Shown here piece after piece: positions 9,593 through 18,254 of a stretch of DNA of 32,979 bases. The notes below the pieces were generated by a model. The model had not been told where the DNA came from, did no database searches, and saw only the letters and a program-made list of their open reading frames with translations. Positions within the stretch are counted from its first letter, which is position 1. Each line of letters opens with the position of its first letter. The stretch is from Gammaproteobacteria bacterium. Lineage in GTDB: Bacteria > Pseudomonadota > Gammaproteobacteria > Arenicellales > Poriferihabitantaceae. The stretch lies in the NCBI GenBank assembly GCA_022826305.1, contig JAJDVC010000226.1, forward strand, positions 1 through 32,979. Reading direction: 5' to 3'. The position numbers were made by a program, and so were the translations under genes.

Positions 9593-10387
9593 TTATCCCT
9601 GCTTATCGACAACCAGTTTCAGGGCGGTCCGGGCCGCCTGCTGGGAGGCTGGCTGGGCGATCCCGGGAAGCAACCTGCGCCAGGTCGATTGTGCAATTGT
9701 CCGGGGAGTCATGGCAACTTCCCGCTTTCTTCCGACGATCACGTAAACACCCCCCAGGCCAGGCCACCATCGGTTACCGACCTTTTCCAGGAACTCAAGC
9801 CGATTTCTCCACTTCAGCGACTGGAGCGGTGGCCTGTATGCAACCATCCCGGCACCTGCCAGATCGTAACCGAGCAACGATATCCAGTCCTGAACCCGCC
9901 CGACGCGGTAGAATCTTCCGTTCCAGGGTTGTTGCCTTCCGAACAGGCGGGCCCCGCCGTAAAGACTGAACTGGTTGAATCCAATGATCACCAGACAACC
10001 TTCAGGTTCCAGTATCTGGGTAACCTGGCGTAGCACTTCATGCGGCGTATCGCTGAAATCAAGCGTATGGGGCAATACGACAAGACCGCAAGACCGCTCA
10101 GGAAACGGCAGGGCGCTGGAGTCCGAAACGATGTAGTGGTGATTGCGGTAATACGGGTATTCAGGGGCAAGTCCGGGCAGGGAATCCAGATTCCCCGTAT
10201 CCACGATAAGGCGCTGCCTGACCTCGAGATCCTTGAGATAGCTGAACCGGGGCATGCCCACCTGCAATGCGTTGGCATAGTACTGTGACGGAATCAGCTC
10301 CCGGCATCGACCGACCTCGGTTTCCAGAAGCGCCTTCCCCAATGAAGAATTCTGCCAGCACTTGCTCATGGTCCATGATTGTCGCAC
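9593..10387 (-). CDS. Class I SAM-dependent methyltransferase
   Basis: Translation contains DSSALPFPERSCGLVVLPHTLDFSDTPHEVLRQVTQILEPEGCLVIIGFNQFSLYGGARLF; matches the methyltransferase commonly next to rnhA/dnaQ in gammaproteobacteria. True start may be internal. Confidence 0.83.
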   Translation of the reverse strand: MRQSWTMSKCWQNSSLGKALLETEVGRCRELIPSQYYANALQVGMPRFSYLKDLEVRQRLIVDTGNLDSLPGLAPEYPYYRNHHYIVSDSSALPFPERSCGLVVLPHTLDFSDTPHEVLRQVTQILEPEGCLVIIGFNQFSLYGGARLFGRQQPWNGRFYRVGRVQDWISLLGYDLAGAGMVAYRPPLQSLKWRNRLEFLEKVGNRWWPGLGGVYVIVGRKREVAMTPRTIAQSTWRRLLPGIAQPASQQAARTALKLVVDKQG

Positions 10388-10983
10388 ATCCGCCTGAATA
10401 TTTCATGAAATTTGGCGGAACAAAGGGGCGGCACCAAACCTTGAGGTTGTATCCCGGATATGGAATTCCGCATGACGCACAGGGTTCGCAGGCAGCCAGC
10501 AGACAAGTACACCGAACACCATTTCCATAACTGCACCTTGGCAGTGCAGGCCGCTGCCGGGGTAATGACGGTCTCGCCATGTCCGGGACACAACCATCTG
10601 TCGGGTGACAGAAGTCTGCTGCGGAAGATACCCGGTGCATTGGTCTGCCGGAATCGCTGATGACCACGCTTTTTTGCAACGGCTACCGCAACGGCGAAAT
10701 CACCTGTTATCCCATCACTCCTCAACCCAGCGGTTACTGCGGGCTGTGCGCGCTTTCGTAGCTGATGAATGAGGTGAAAAAGATTGCGGATTGATTATCA
10801 GTACCCGGGGGGGGGTTACTGTAATTCATTGAAAGATCAACGATAAGTATTTGTCCATTGCAACCGTCCGTCGCCATTTCCGCCCTTGCAAGGCAACTGC
10901 TCCATGAACATTCATGTAATTTCCTGAATTTTCAATGTTGATGGCATTACAATCGGGATCAGGCATTTATCCGGTCTGTTGCC

Positions 10984-12165
10984 ATGCATACACCCACCGT
11001 AGAACTTGCACGGGAACTGATCCGTATCGAGTCCGTTACGCCCGACGACAACGGATGCCAGGATATCCTGTGCTCCCGGCTTGAGTCCGCAGGCTTTTCC
11101 TGTGAACGGATGGTCTTCAGGGATGTCAAAAACCTGTGGGCGAGGCGGGGCGATTCATCACCCCTGCTGGTGTTCGCGGGACACACGGACGTCGTGCCCA
11201 CGGGTCCGCTTGAAGAATGGACGCATGCACCTTTTTCCGGAATCATCGAGAAGGGCATGCTGCATGGTCGCGGTGCGGCAGACATGAAAGGCAGTATTGC
11301 CTGCTTTGCCGTCGCCTGCGAACGATTCGTGTCAAGACATCCGAGGCATGGCGGATCCGTCGCTCTGCTGATCACAAGCGATGAGGAGGGAATTGCCAGG
11401 TGGGGCACGCGAGCGGTCATGGAGGAGCTTGACAAGAGGAACACCCGGATCGACCTGTGCCTGGTCGGGGAGCCTTCAAGCACGAGCACCTGCGGGGACA
11501 CTATCAAGGTGGGACGGCGCGGATCGCTGAACGGCTGCCTGACCATTCACGGCAAGCAGGGTCATATCGCCTACCCGCACCTGGCCGAAAACCCGCTGCA
11601 TCATGCGCTGGGGCCGCTTGATGATCTGGTAAACACCAAATGGGATCTGGGCAACGAGCACTTCCAGCCCACCAGCTTCCAGATATCCAATATCAGGGGA
11701 GGCACCGGTGCGAGCAATGTGATCCCCGGCCATGTCGAAATACAGTTCAACTTCCGATATTCACCGGAAACCGACGATGAACAGCTTCGTGGCACGGTAC
11801 ACCGGATCCTGAATCGGCATGAAGCGCTGGAGTACGACATCGCGTGGGGAGAACCGAGCTGCCCGTTCTACACTCCGAACGGCAGACTTGAAGCGGTCGT
11901 CAAGCAGTCCATCAGGCGGATAACCGGCCTGTGCCCGGAATCAGCCACTACCGGCGGGACGTCCGACGGTCGGTTCATTGCCCCCTCAGGCGCCGAGGTG
12001 GTTGAGCTTGGACCCGTCAATGCAACCATACACCAGATCAATGAACAGGTCTCGATCCGGGACCTCGAGCTATTGACGGATATTTACGAGGACATTATCG
12101 AAAGTGTACTGAACGGCCCGGACAGTACCCGGGCAGAAAGGCCGGCATCCGACATGACGGCATGA
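10984..12165 (+). CDS. dapE: Succinyl-diaminopimelate desuccinylase
   Basis: LARELIRIESVTPDDNGCQDILCSRLESAGF..., FAGHTDVVPTGPLEEWTHAPF, GRGAADMKGSIACF, TSDEEG, TTGGTSDGRFIAPSGAEVVELGPVNATIHQINE. Confidence 0.95.
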   Translation: MHTPTVELARELIRIESVTPDDNGCQDILCSRLESAGFSCERMVFRDVKNLWARRGDSSPLLVFAGHTDVVPTGPLEEWTHAPFSGIIEKGMLHGRGAADMKGSIACFAVACERFVSRHPRHGGSVALLITSDEEGIARWGTRAVMEELDKRNTRIDLCLVGEPSSTSTCGDTIKVGRRGSLNGCLTIHGKQGHIAYPHLAENPLHHALGPLDDLVNTKWDLGNEHFQPTSFQISNIRGGTGASNVIPGHVEIQFNFRYSPETDDEQLRGTVHRILNRHEALEYDIAWGEPSCPFYTPNGRLEAVVKQSIRRITGLCPESATTGGTSDGRFIAPSGAEVVELGPVNATIHQINEQVSIRDLELLTDIYEDIIESVLNGPDSTRAERPASDMTA

Positions 12166-12611
12166 TCTGGACAGGGCCTCGGCAACCAAATTCAAGACTG
12201 CAAAAAGCGATTCTCCGGGCAGTTTCCTGTACAGTGCCCTTTCCGGAACCTGTGAAACCCCACGACTTCGGTTCGGGCATTCCCCTATCGTGACATTTCA
12301 GTCTCTGGCTGACTTGTCGATCAATATAGTCGACCAGCCTTTCATTCTGGCCCGAACATGGGGCGGTCAGCCGACGGCCCTGGATATCCGGTTTGCCAAA
12401 AATCCTGTTAGCCGTGCCCAGTATCCTGGCCTGATGCCTTACATCCGGAATTCGGATCCCGCTCCCTGGAAATCTCTCTCGGCAGGATCGAATTTGCGAA
12501 CATCAAAACCGCCAGGTTCGCGGCATTCCGAATCAGTTCCAGCGGTCAGGCAGGACTGCGTCAGCCAAACATCGTGTAGCAGGAACATTGGAGTATCGCA
12601 CCGTTCAGTCC

Positions 12612-12646
12612 ATCAAAGGTGGCGCACTCGACTGCGCCACCTTGAT
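12612..12646. terminator. Strong inverted repeat, candidate bidirectional terminator or RNA hairpin
   Basis: AAGGTGGCGCA-CTCGAC-TGCGCCACCTT (11-bp perfect stem, 6-nt loop) just downstream of znuA (minus strand); no clear U-tract. Confidence 0.5.
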
Positions 12647-12683
12647 AAAGACGGAATACTGACTTTCGCAGGCTGCGCCGAAC

Positions 12684-13769
12684 CTACAAGGTCAGCGCCT
12701 GCACGAGCGTCATCGCGTTGTGCCGTATCATGTCGAGGTAGGTCGGTGCCGGACCGTCCGGGCCGGACAGTGCGCCAGGATAAAGCGTGCCGCCGATGGT
12801 AGCTCCGGTCTCGTCAGCGATGCGTTCCAGGAGGCGGGAGTCCGCAACATTCTCTATAAAGACGGCACGAATGCCCTGATCGCGTATCTGCTGGACAAGG
12901 CGGGCGACATCCCGTGCGGACGCCTCTGACTCGGTGCTGAGGCCCTGCGGTGCGATGAAGGTCAACCCGTAATCGCGACCGAAATACTGGAACGCATCGT
13001 GGGAGGTGACGACGGTCCGGCTATTCGAGGGAAGCCCGGCAACAATCTTGCGGATTTCCGAGTCGAGGGCCTCGAGTTCATCCACATAGGTCTCGCGGTT
13101 CCGATAAAAGTGGCCGGCATTTCCGGGATCGGCCTTGGCCAGCGCTGCGGTGATGTTGTCCACGTAAACCACTGCATTGCGGAGACTCTGCCAGGCATGA
13201 GGGTCGAAGGCACCATGGTCATGATCATGGTGTCCGTGACCTTCACCTTCGGCATGCTCGTCATGTTCGTCATGTTCGTCATGGTCATCGTGACCTTCGC
13301 CTTCGGCATGTTCGTCGTGCTCGTCATGGTCATCGTGACCTTCGCCTTCGGCATGCTCGTCATGCTCGTCATGGTCATCGTGACCTTCACCTTCGGCATG
13401 TTCGTCATGCTCGCCAGTAATCGGGTCGATGCCGTCAGTTGCCTCCACCCGGAGGCCGCGGAAGTCCGAAGCATCGATCAGCCGGTCCAGCCAGCCCTCG
13501 AACTGCAGCCCATTGACGACAAGGACCTCCGCCTCGCTGACGGATCGCGCATCGGCAGGGGTAGGCCGGTAAACGTGCGTATCCCCGTCGGGGCCGACGA
13601 GTGTCGTGACTTCGACATGCTCTCCGCCGATGCGCTCCACCATGTCGCCGAGGATCGAGAAGGTAGCCACCACCGGAATCGTCCTGTCGGACTGTGCGAT
13701 GACCGGAACGGCGAGCGACAGCGCGAGGACGGCGGTGGCGGATAACATGAACATTCTGCGGGCTGGCAT
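12684..13769 (-). CDS. znuA: Zinc ABC transporter substrate-binding protein with repetitive His/Asp/Glu-rich loop
   Basis: MPARRMFMLSATAVLALSLAVPVIAQSDRTIPVVATFSILGDMVERIGGEHVEVTTLVGPDGDTHVYRPTPADARS...; AGGAGG ribosome-binding site upstream of ATG 13769; true N-terminus lies inside the listed 12684..14171 ORF. Confidence 0.93.
   Translation of the reverse strand: MPARRMFMLSATAVLALSLAVPVIAQSDRTIPVVATFSILGDMVERIGGEHVEVTTLVGPDGDTHVYRPTPADARSVSEAEVLVVNGLQFEGWLDRLIDASDFRGLRVEATDGIDPITGEHDEHAEGEGHDDHDEHDEHAEGEGHDDHDEHDEHAEGEGHDDHDEHDEHDEHAEGEGHGHHDHDHGAFDPHAWQSLRNAVVYVDNITAALAKADPGNAGHFYRNRETYVDELEALDSEIRKIVAGLPSNSRTVVTSHDAFQYFGRDYGLTFIAPQGLSTESEASARDVARLVQQIRDQGIRAVFIENVADSRLLERIADETGATIGGTLYPGALSGPDGPAPTYLDMIRHNAMTLVQALTL
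13237..13412 (-). repeat. In-frame tandem repeat, about 3.9 copies of a 45-bp unit, coding a His/Asp/Glu-rich segment of ZnuA
   Basis: Plus-strand unit TGACCTTC[G/A]CCTTCGGCATGYTCGTCRTGCTCGTCATGGTCATCG at 13237-13290 (54-bp variant), 13291-13335, 13336-13380, 13381-~13412; protein unit DDHDEHDEHAEGEGH. Confidence 0.93.
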
Positions 13770-13795
13770 TATTGAACCTCCTTTCAGGTCTTGTT

Positions 13796-14665
13796 TCAGG
13801 TTTTGAGATAACGGCGCGGGAAAACCCGCCCGGCGAGACCGCCCATCGGTCCGAAGACCAGCGACAGCACATAGGCGAGACCTGCGACCAGAATGATCGC
13901 CGGCCCGGACGGCAGGCTGAAGTAATAGGAAAAAAGCAGACCACTCAGGCTCGAGAGCATCGCAGCCGAGACGGCGATGACGATCAGTGCGCCGATGCCG
14001 ACTGACCAGAATCGCGCCACGGCGGCGGGAAGGATCATGATGCCGACAGCCATCAGCGTACCGAGTGCGTGGAAACCGGCCACGAGGTTCAGCACGACAA
14101 GGGCAAGAAACGTGAAATGCGCCATGGCGCTGAGTCCGCTCACCGAGCGAAGGAACTGCGGGTCCGCACATTCGAGCACGAGCGGCCGGAACAGAATCGC
14201 GAGCGCGAAGATCGAAATGCTCGTGATCGAACAGAGCAGAATCAGGGTGTCGTCGTCGAGCGCGAGCACGGTTCCGAAGAGCACATGCATCAGGTCGACG
14301 TTGCTGCCTCGGGTAGACACGATCAACACGCCCACCGCCAATGAGATCAGGTAGAAGGCCGCGAGGCTCGTATCCTCGCGCAATGCCGTGACTCGGGTCA
14401 CGAAGCCCGCGAGGAGCGCCACGGCCATGCCTGCGATCAGACCACCGATGGTCATCGCCCCGAGCGAGAGACCGGCGACGAGATAACCGACGGCCGCACC
14501 CGGCAGGATCGCATGGGCCATCGCATCACCCGTCAGGCTCATGCGGCGCAACATCAGGAACACTCCAACCGGCGTCGCGCCGACCGAGATTGCAATGCAA
14601 CCCATCAGCGCTCGCCGCATGAAGCCGAAATCGGCGAAGGGCTGGACGAGGATCTCCCACATCAT
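13796..14665 (-). CDS. znuB: Zinc/metal ABC transporter permease
   Basis: MMWEILVQPFADFGFMRRALMGCIAISVGATPVGVFLMLRRMSLTGDAMAHAILPGAAVGYL... ABC-3 family permease; ATGA overlap with znuC. Confidence 0.92.
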   Translation of the reverse strand: MMWEILVQPFADFGFMRRALMGCIAISVGATPVGVFLMLRRMSLTGDAMAHAILPGAAVGYLVAGLSLGAMTIGGLIAGMAVALLAGFVTRVTALREDTSLAAFYLISLAVGVLIVSTRGSNVDLMHVLFGTVLALDDDTLILLCSITSISIFALAILFRPLVLECADPQFLRSVSGLSAMAHFTFLALVVLNLVAGFHALGTLMAVGIMILPAAVARFWSVGIGALIVIAVSAAMLSSLSGLLFSYYFSLPSGPAIILVAGLAYVLSLVFGPMGGLAGRVFPRRYLKT

Positions 14666-15405
14666 GCAGCGATTCGCCCGCATGTATGCGGGGGGCCGGC
14701 ACAGGCCTCGCACATCTGGCGTGCACGGAACTGGTTCTCGGCCGTCAGAACCTGTGCCGTGGGTCCATGGGCAACGACTTCACGGGCGAGCATCAGCGTG
14801 CGGGGGAAGTGAGTCCGTACCGTGTCCAGATCGTGCAGAACAGCGAGCACTGTGCGACCTTCGCCATGCCAGCGCTGCACCACACCGATCAGATCTGCCA
14901 TCGTTCTCACGTCAACCGCGCTAAAGGGCTCATCCAGCAGGACGAGCCGAGCGTCCTGCAACAGAAGCCGCGCGAAAAGCACACGCTGTATCTGCCCGCC
15001 AGACAGCGACCCGATCGGTCGCTTCTCGAATCCTTCGAGCCCGACCGCAGCTATCGCTTCGGCAATGCGTGCGTGGTGAGCGGTTTGCAAGCCGGCAAAG
15101 CCGCCGATTTCTCGCCACAGTCCCATCGCCACAAGGTCGGCGACTGTGATCGGGAAAGACCGGTCGATGTCCGATTGCTGCGGCAGGTAAGCGATCTCGC
15201 TGCGCGTGAGACCCCCGAAGGCGATCCGGCCCTCGAGCGGTCGGAGAATACCGATCACCCCCTTCAGCATCGTGGATTTTCCAGCCCCGTTGGGTCCCAC
15301 GATGGCTGTCAGGCTGCCCTCGGCAATCTCGCCGCGCTGGCGATGCACGGCCGGATGCCGGTCGTAGCCGAGGGTCAGATCCTGGAACTCCAGGGCGCAG
15401 GTCAT
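14662..15405 (-). CDS. znuC: Zinc/metal ABC transporter ATP-binding protein
   Basis: MTCALEFQDLTLGYDRHPAV..., Walker A VGPNGAGKSTM, LSGGQIQRVLFAR, Walker B RLVLLDEPF; start within listed ORF. Confidence 0.92.
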   Translation of the reverse strand: MTCALEFQDLTLGYDRHPAVHRQRGEIAEGSLTAIVGPNGAGKSTMLKGVIGILRPLEGRIAFGGLTRSEIAYLPQQSDIDRSFPITVADLVAMGLWREIGGFAGLQTAHHARIAEAIAAVGLEGFEKRPIGSLSGGQIQRVLFARLLLQDARLVLLDEPFSAVDVRTMADLIGVVQRWHGEGRTVLAVLHDLDTVRTHFPRTLMLAREVVAHGPTAQVLTAENQFRARQMCEACAGPPHTCGRIAA

Positions 15406-15536
15406 GATCCCCCCGGCATCGACGTTGCCCAGAAGAAGGCGCTCCACAGCATGGCAACGATCAGGGTCGCGCCGACCAGCCGAGGCCCAATGCCGAGCGG
15501 CAGCAACCGGAATGAAAGGATATGCCGGATCCTCAT
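15402..15536 (-). CDS. 44-aa small putative membrane protein between zur and znuC
   Basis: Manual translation MRIRHILSFRLLPLGIGPRLVGATLIVAMLWSAFFWATSMPGGS*; ATGA overlap with the zur stop (15536-15533) and with the znuC start (15405-15402); one predicted TM segment (LVGATLIVAMLWSAFFWA). Confidence 0.65.
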   Translation of the reverse strand: MRIRHILSFRLLPLGIGPRLVGATLIVAMLWSAFFWATSMPGGS

Positions 15537-16081
15537 GTCAGCGCTCCCTGTCGAGTGGCGGCACTCACGTCCAGCTGGCGTGACTCTTCATCTGCACACC
15601 GTGTGCACATGCCCTCGATCTCAATCGTGCGACGTGACACGACGAACCCGAAGACAGCGGCATCCTCGGCAAGCAACCCTCCAATTCTCGGATCCTCAAG
15701 TTCGATCGATGACCGGCAGCCGTTGCAAATGAAGAAAAGGCAATCGTGGTCACGCTCGGGATGGATGCACGGGACATAGGCGTTCAGGCTTTCTATCCTG
15801 GAAACGAGACCCTGAGCCATCAGGAAGTCAAGCGCCCGGTACACGGTCGGCGGTCCTACCGGGCGGGAATCCCCGAGCTTGATCGCTTCGATCAGCTGGT
15901 AGGCACCCGTCGGCCCACCGCTGTCCCACAGCAGTTCCAGCACACGCCTGCGTAGTTGCGTCATTTGTACGCCGCGCTCCTCGCAAATGGATACCGCCAG
16001 CGCGATCCGTTCTTGAGGTGAGTGCTGCCCGCGGCAATCCGGATCAACACAGGGGCAAGGTCGGGGCAGCGGTTTCGTCAT
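15533..16081 (-). CDS. zur: Fur-family transcriptional regulator, Zur-like
   Basis: RRRVLELLWDSGGPTGAYQLIEAIK...RPVGPPTVYRALDFLMAQGLVSRIESLNAYVPC...HDCLFFICNGCRSSIEL...CTRCADE; heads the znu operon. Confidence 0.9.
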   Translation of the reverse strand: MTKPLPRPCPCVDPDCRGQHSPQERIALAVSICEERGVQMTQLRRRVLELLWDSGGPTGAYQLIEAIKLGDSRPVGPPTVYRALDFLMAQGLVSRIESLNAYVPCIHPERDHDCLFFICNGCRSSIELEDPRIGGLLAEDAAVFGFVVSRRTIEIEGMCTRCADEESRQLDVSAATRQGALT

Positions 16082-16113
16082 CTCTTCGATCTCACTTTGC
16101 AGAGCAAGGTTGG

Positions 16114-16127
16114 AATGTTATAACATT
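16114..16127. promoter_or_regulatory. Zur-box-like palindrome upstream of zur-znuCBA
   Basis: AATGTTA|TAACATT perfect 14-bp palindrome within GGAATGTTATAACATTTTG, 33-46 bp upstream of the zur start; resembles the proteobacterial Zur operator core. Confidence 0.65.
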
Positions 16128-16264
16128 TTGTTTCTCATTGCAAGCAGGGGTGCGATTCACGAAGACTATCCAGTCAGCAAACCTTCCGGAAACATTTCCT
16201 CTGGTACATATCGGCAGCAAACAGTATCATTCGTCGAAACTTTCCATGGTGCAGGATAAAGCCC

Positions 16265-17452
16265 ATGACCCGTTTGAGCAACGAGGGAACACAGGTGACC
16301 CTTCGGTGGAATGATGGAACATCATCGTGTTTTCATGCCATCTGGTTGCGTGACAACTGCCGTTGCAGCCACTGCGGGGAACCGTCGACAGGTCGCCGTA
16401 CACTGAGACTGAGTCAGATCGATCTGTCCGTCACCCTGACGGACGCCCGGCTGGTGCAGTCCGGTTCAGGGGAGTGTATCAGGGTAGCCTGGTCGGACGG
16501 TCACCAGGGAGAATTCGGCACCGTCTGGCTAAAGGAGCATGCCTATGATGCACGCTCACGCAGAATGAAGTCGTTCCATCCTGCGCTGTGGACCAATGGG
16601 CTCCGGGAAAATCCTCCGTCAATGCCGTTCGAGGAAGTCATGACAGCGGATTCCGCATTCTTCGACCTGCTCAACATCATCAAGAATCATGGGCTGTGCC
16701 TTGTGGACGGGGCGTCGGCATCTCCGGGAACAGCGGAAAAGCTGGCGCGCAGGATCGGTTTCCTCCAGACAAGCAATTACGGAAAGGTCATGGACCTCAT
16801 TGCGGATAAAAGGCATCGCAGCATGGCTAACGATGCCGATCCGCTCAAGCCGCATACCGACGAACCCTATCGGGCGTCTCCCCCGGGTATCCTGCTGTTT
16901 CACTGCGTTGAGGCCGGTGAAGACGGGGTTGGAACCTCCACCTTCCTGGACGGATTTGAAGCTGCGGAGACCCTGAAACGGGAAGACCCGGAGGGGTTTT
17001 CCGCCCTGACACGGAACAACCAGACATTTCGTCGGTTTTTCGACGGGGATGTTGATCTGATCTGCGAATTCCCAGTCATTTCGACAGACCAGTTCGGTAA
17101 CGTATGCGGGGTACGGGTAAACGACCGGGTTGCCGCACCGACCTGCATCGACCCTGGTCAGATAACGGATTACTACCGGGGCATGAAGCGGTTTCTCCAG
17201 CTGTCGGAAGACCCGGACCGGATGATCAGGAAGATACTCGAACCCGGAGATATCGCGATTTTCGACAACCACCGCATCCTGCACGGCAGAACCCGGCTGA
17301 AGTTCAGGGGCAGGCGATGGCTGCAGTGGGTCCAGGTCGAACGCGGAGATTTCTACAGTACCCTGCGCATCCTGTCGGACAAGCTTGAGCGGAACAAGGA
17401 TGCCAGGCCATTGCTGCGCGGGGCATACGGTTCCCAGACCCTGAATCAGTAA
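16265..17452 (+). CDS. Gamma-butyrobetaine dioxygenase-like 2OG-Fe(II) oxygenase (TauD/BBOX family, N-terminal DUF971-type Cys motif)
   Basis: WLRDNCRCSHCGEPSTGRRTL N-terminal motif; PHTDEPYRASPPGILLFHC (HxD) and IFDNHRILHGRTRL distal His/Arg. Confidence 0.87.
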   Translation: MTRLSNEGTQVTLRWNDGTSSCFHAIWLRDNCRCSHCGEPSTGRRTLRLSQIDLSVTLTDARLVQSGSGECIRVAWSDGHQGEFGTVWLKEHAYDARSRRMKSFHPALWTNGLRENPPSMPFEEVMTADSAFFDLLNIIKNHGLCLVDGASASPGTAEKLARRIGFLQTSNYGKVMDLIADKRHRSMANDADPLKPHTDEPYRASPPGILLFHCVEAGEDGVGTSTFLDGFEAAETLKREDPEGFSALTRNNQTFRRFFDGDVDLICEFPVISTDQFGNVCGVRVNDRVAAPTCIDPGQITDYYRGMKRFLQLSEDPDRMIRKILEPGDIAIFDNHRILHGRTRLKFRGRRWLQWVQVERGDFYSTLRILSDKLERNKDARPLLRGAYGSQTLNQ

Positions 17453-17464
17453 CGAGGAAAATTC

Positions 17465-18223
17465 ATGAGTGTTGTGGTCGTGACAGGCGCCAGCCGCGGG
17501 ATCGGCGCGGAAATCGCACGCCATGCGGCACGCGAGAACTGGAAGGTCTGCATCAACTATTCGGTATCCGTCGACGAGGCCGAATCGCTCGTGTCGGAAG
17601 TACGTGACAACGGGGGGACCGCCATCGCGGTCCAGGCCGATGTAGGAGACGAAACCCAGGTCAAGCGCATGTTCGAACAGGTTCGCACTGAACTCGGGCC
17701 GGTTGCCGGACTGGTTAACAATGCCGGCATCAACGGAGCGGTATGCCGGGTCGACGAAATCGATCCGGACACGACGATGGGCGTATTTCGTATCAATATC
17801 CTGGGATGTTTCCTGTGTGCCAAGCACGCTATCCGGCAAATGGCCAGACGGCATGGCGGGTCGGGGGGATCGATTGTAAACGTCTCCTCGGCAGCATCGA
17901 AGCACGGCGGCCCATCTACCTACGTTGACTATGCGGCATCCAAGGCCGCCGTGGACACGTTTACCGTGGGTCTGGCGAAGGAGCAGGCGGATCAGGGCAT
18001 TCGCGTCAATACCCTGCGGCCCGGTGCAACCATGACCGAACTGAGCGTCAGGTGGGCCGAGGATAATCCTGACTGGCTCGACTGGGTCATGGAACAGGTG
18101 CCTCTGGGCCGACCTGCGGAGGTGTCCGAAATCGCCAGTGCAGGAATGTTCCTGCTCAGCGAGCGATCATCCTACATGACCGGGGCTGCCGTTGACGTCT
18201 GCGGCGGATGGGTCTCTCCCTGA
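17465..18223 (+). CDS. SDR family oxidoreductase
   Basis: VVVTGASRGIGAEIARHAA (TGxxxGIG), LVNNAGING, NVSSAASKHGGPSTYVDYAASKAAVD (YxxxK). Confidence 0.93.
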   Translation: MSVVVVTGASRGIGAEIARHAARENWKVCINYSVSVDEAESLVSEVRDNGGTAIAVQADVGDETQVKRMFEQVRTELGPVAGLVNNAGINGAVCRVDEIDPDTTMGVFRINILGCFLCAKHAIRQMARRHGGSGGSIVNVSSAASKHGGPSTYVDYAASKAAVDTFTVGLAKEQADQGIRVNTLRPGATMTELSVRWAEDNPDWLDWVMEQVPLGRPAEVSEIASAGMFLLSERSSYMTGAAVDVCGGWVSP

Positions 18224-18254
18224 TCCCCTTTCCCGGCACCGGCGGCGACAGGCC

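Noticed and set aside
12290-12802. 170-aa plus-strand ORF between dapE and znuA
   Set aside because: Starts with GTG, runs into the hairpin and overlaps the znuA 3' end; no family similarity recognised.
13237-13412. Possible CRISPR-like array
   Set aside because: Direct 45-bp repeats with no spacers, in frame with a coding sequence; a protein tandem repeat.
12999-13745. 248-aa plus-strand ORF with a hydrophobic MVIVTFAFGMLVMLVM repeat that looks like a membrane protein
   Set aside because: It is the complement of the His/Asp/Glu repeat of znuA; the apparent TM repeat is a by-product of GAC/GAT/CAT codons read antisense.
16619-17905. 428-aa minus-strand ORF spanning the BBOX-like and SDR genes
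   Set aside because: Antisense shadow crossing two well-supported genes; no family resemblance.
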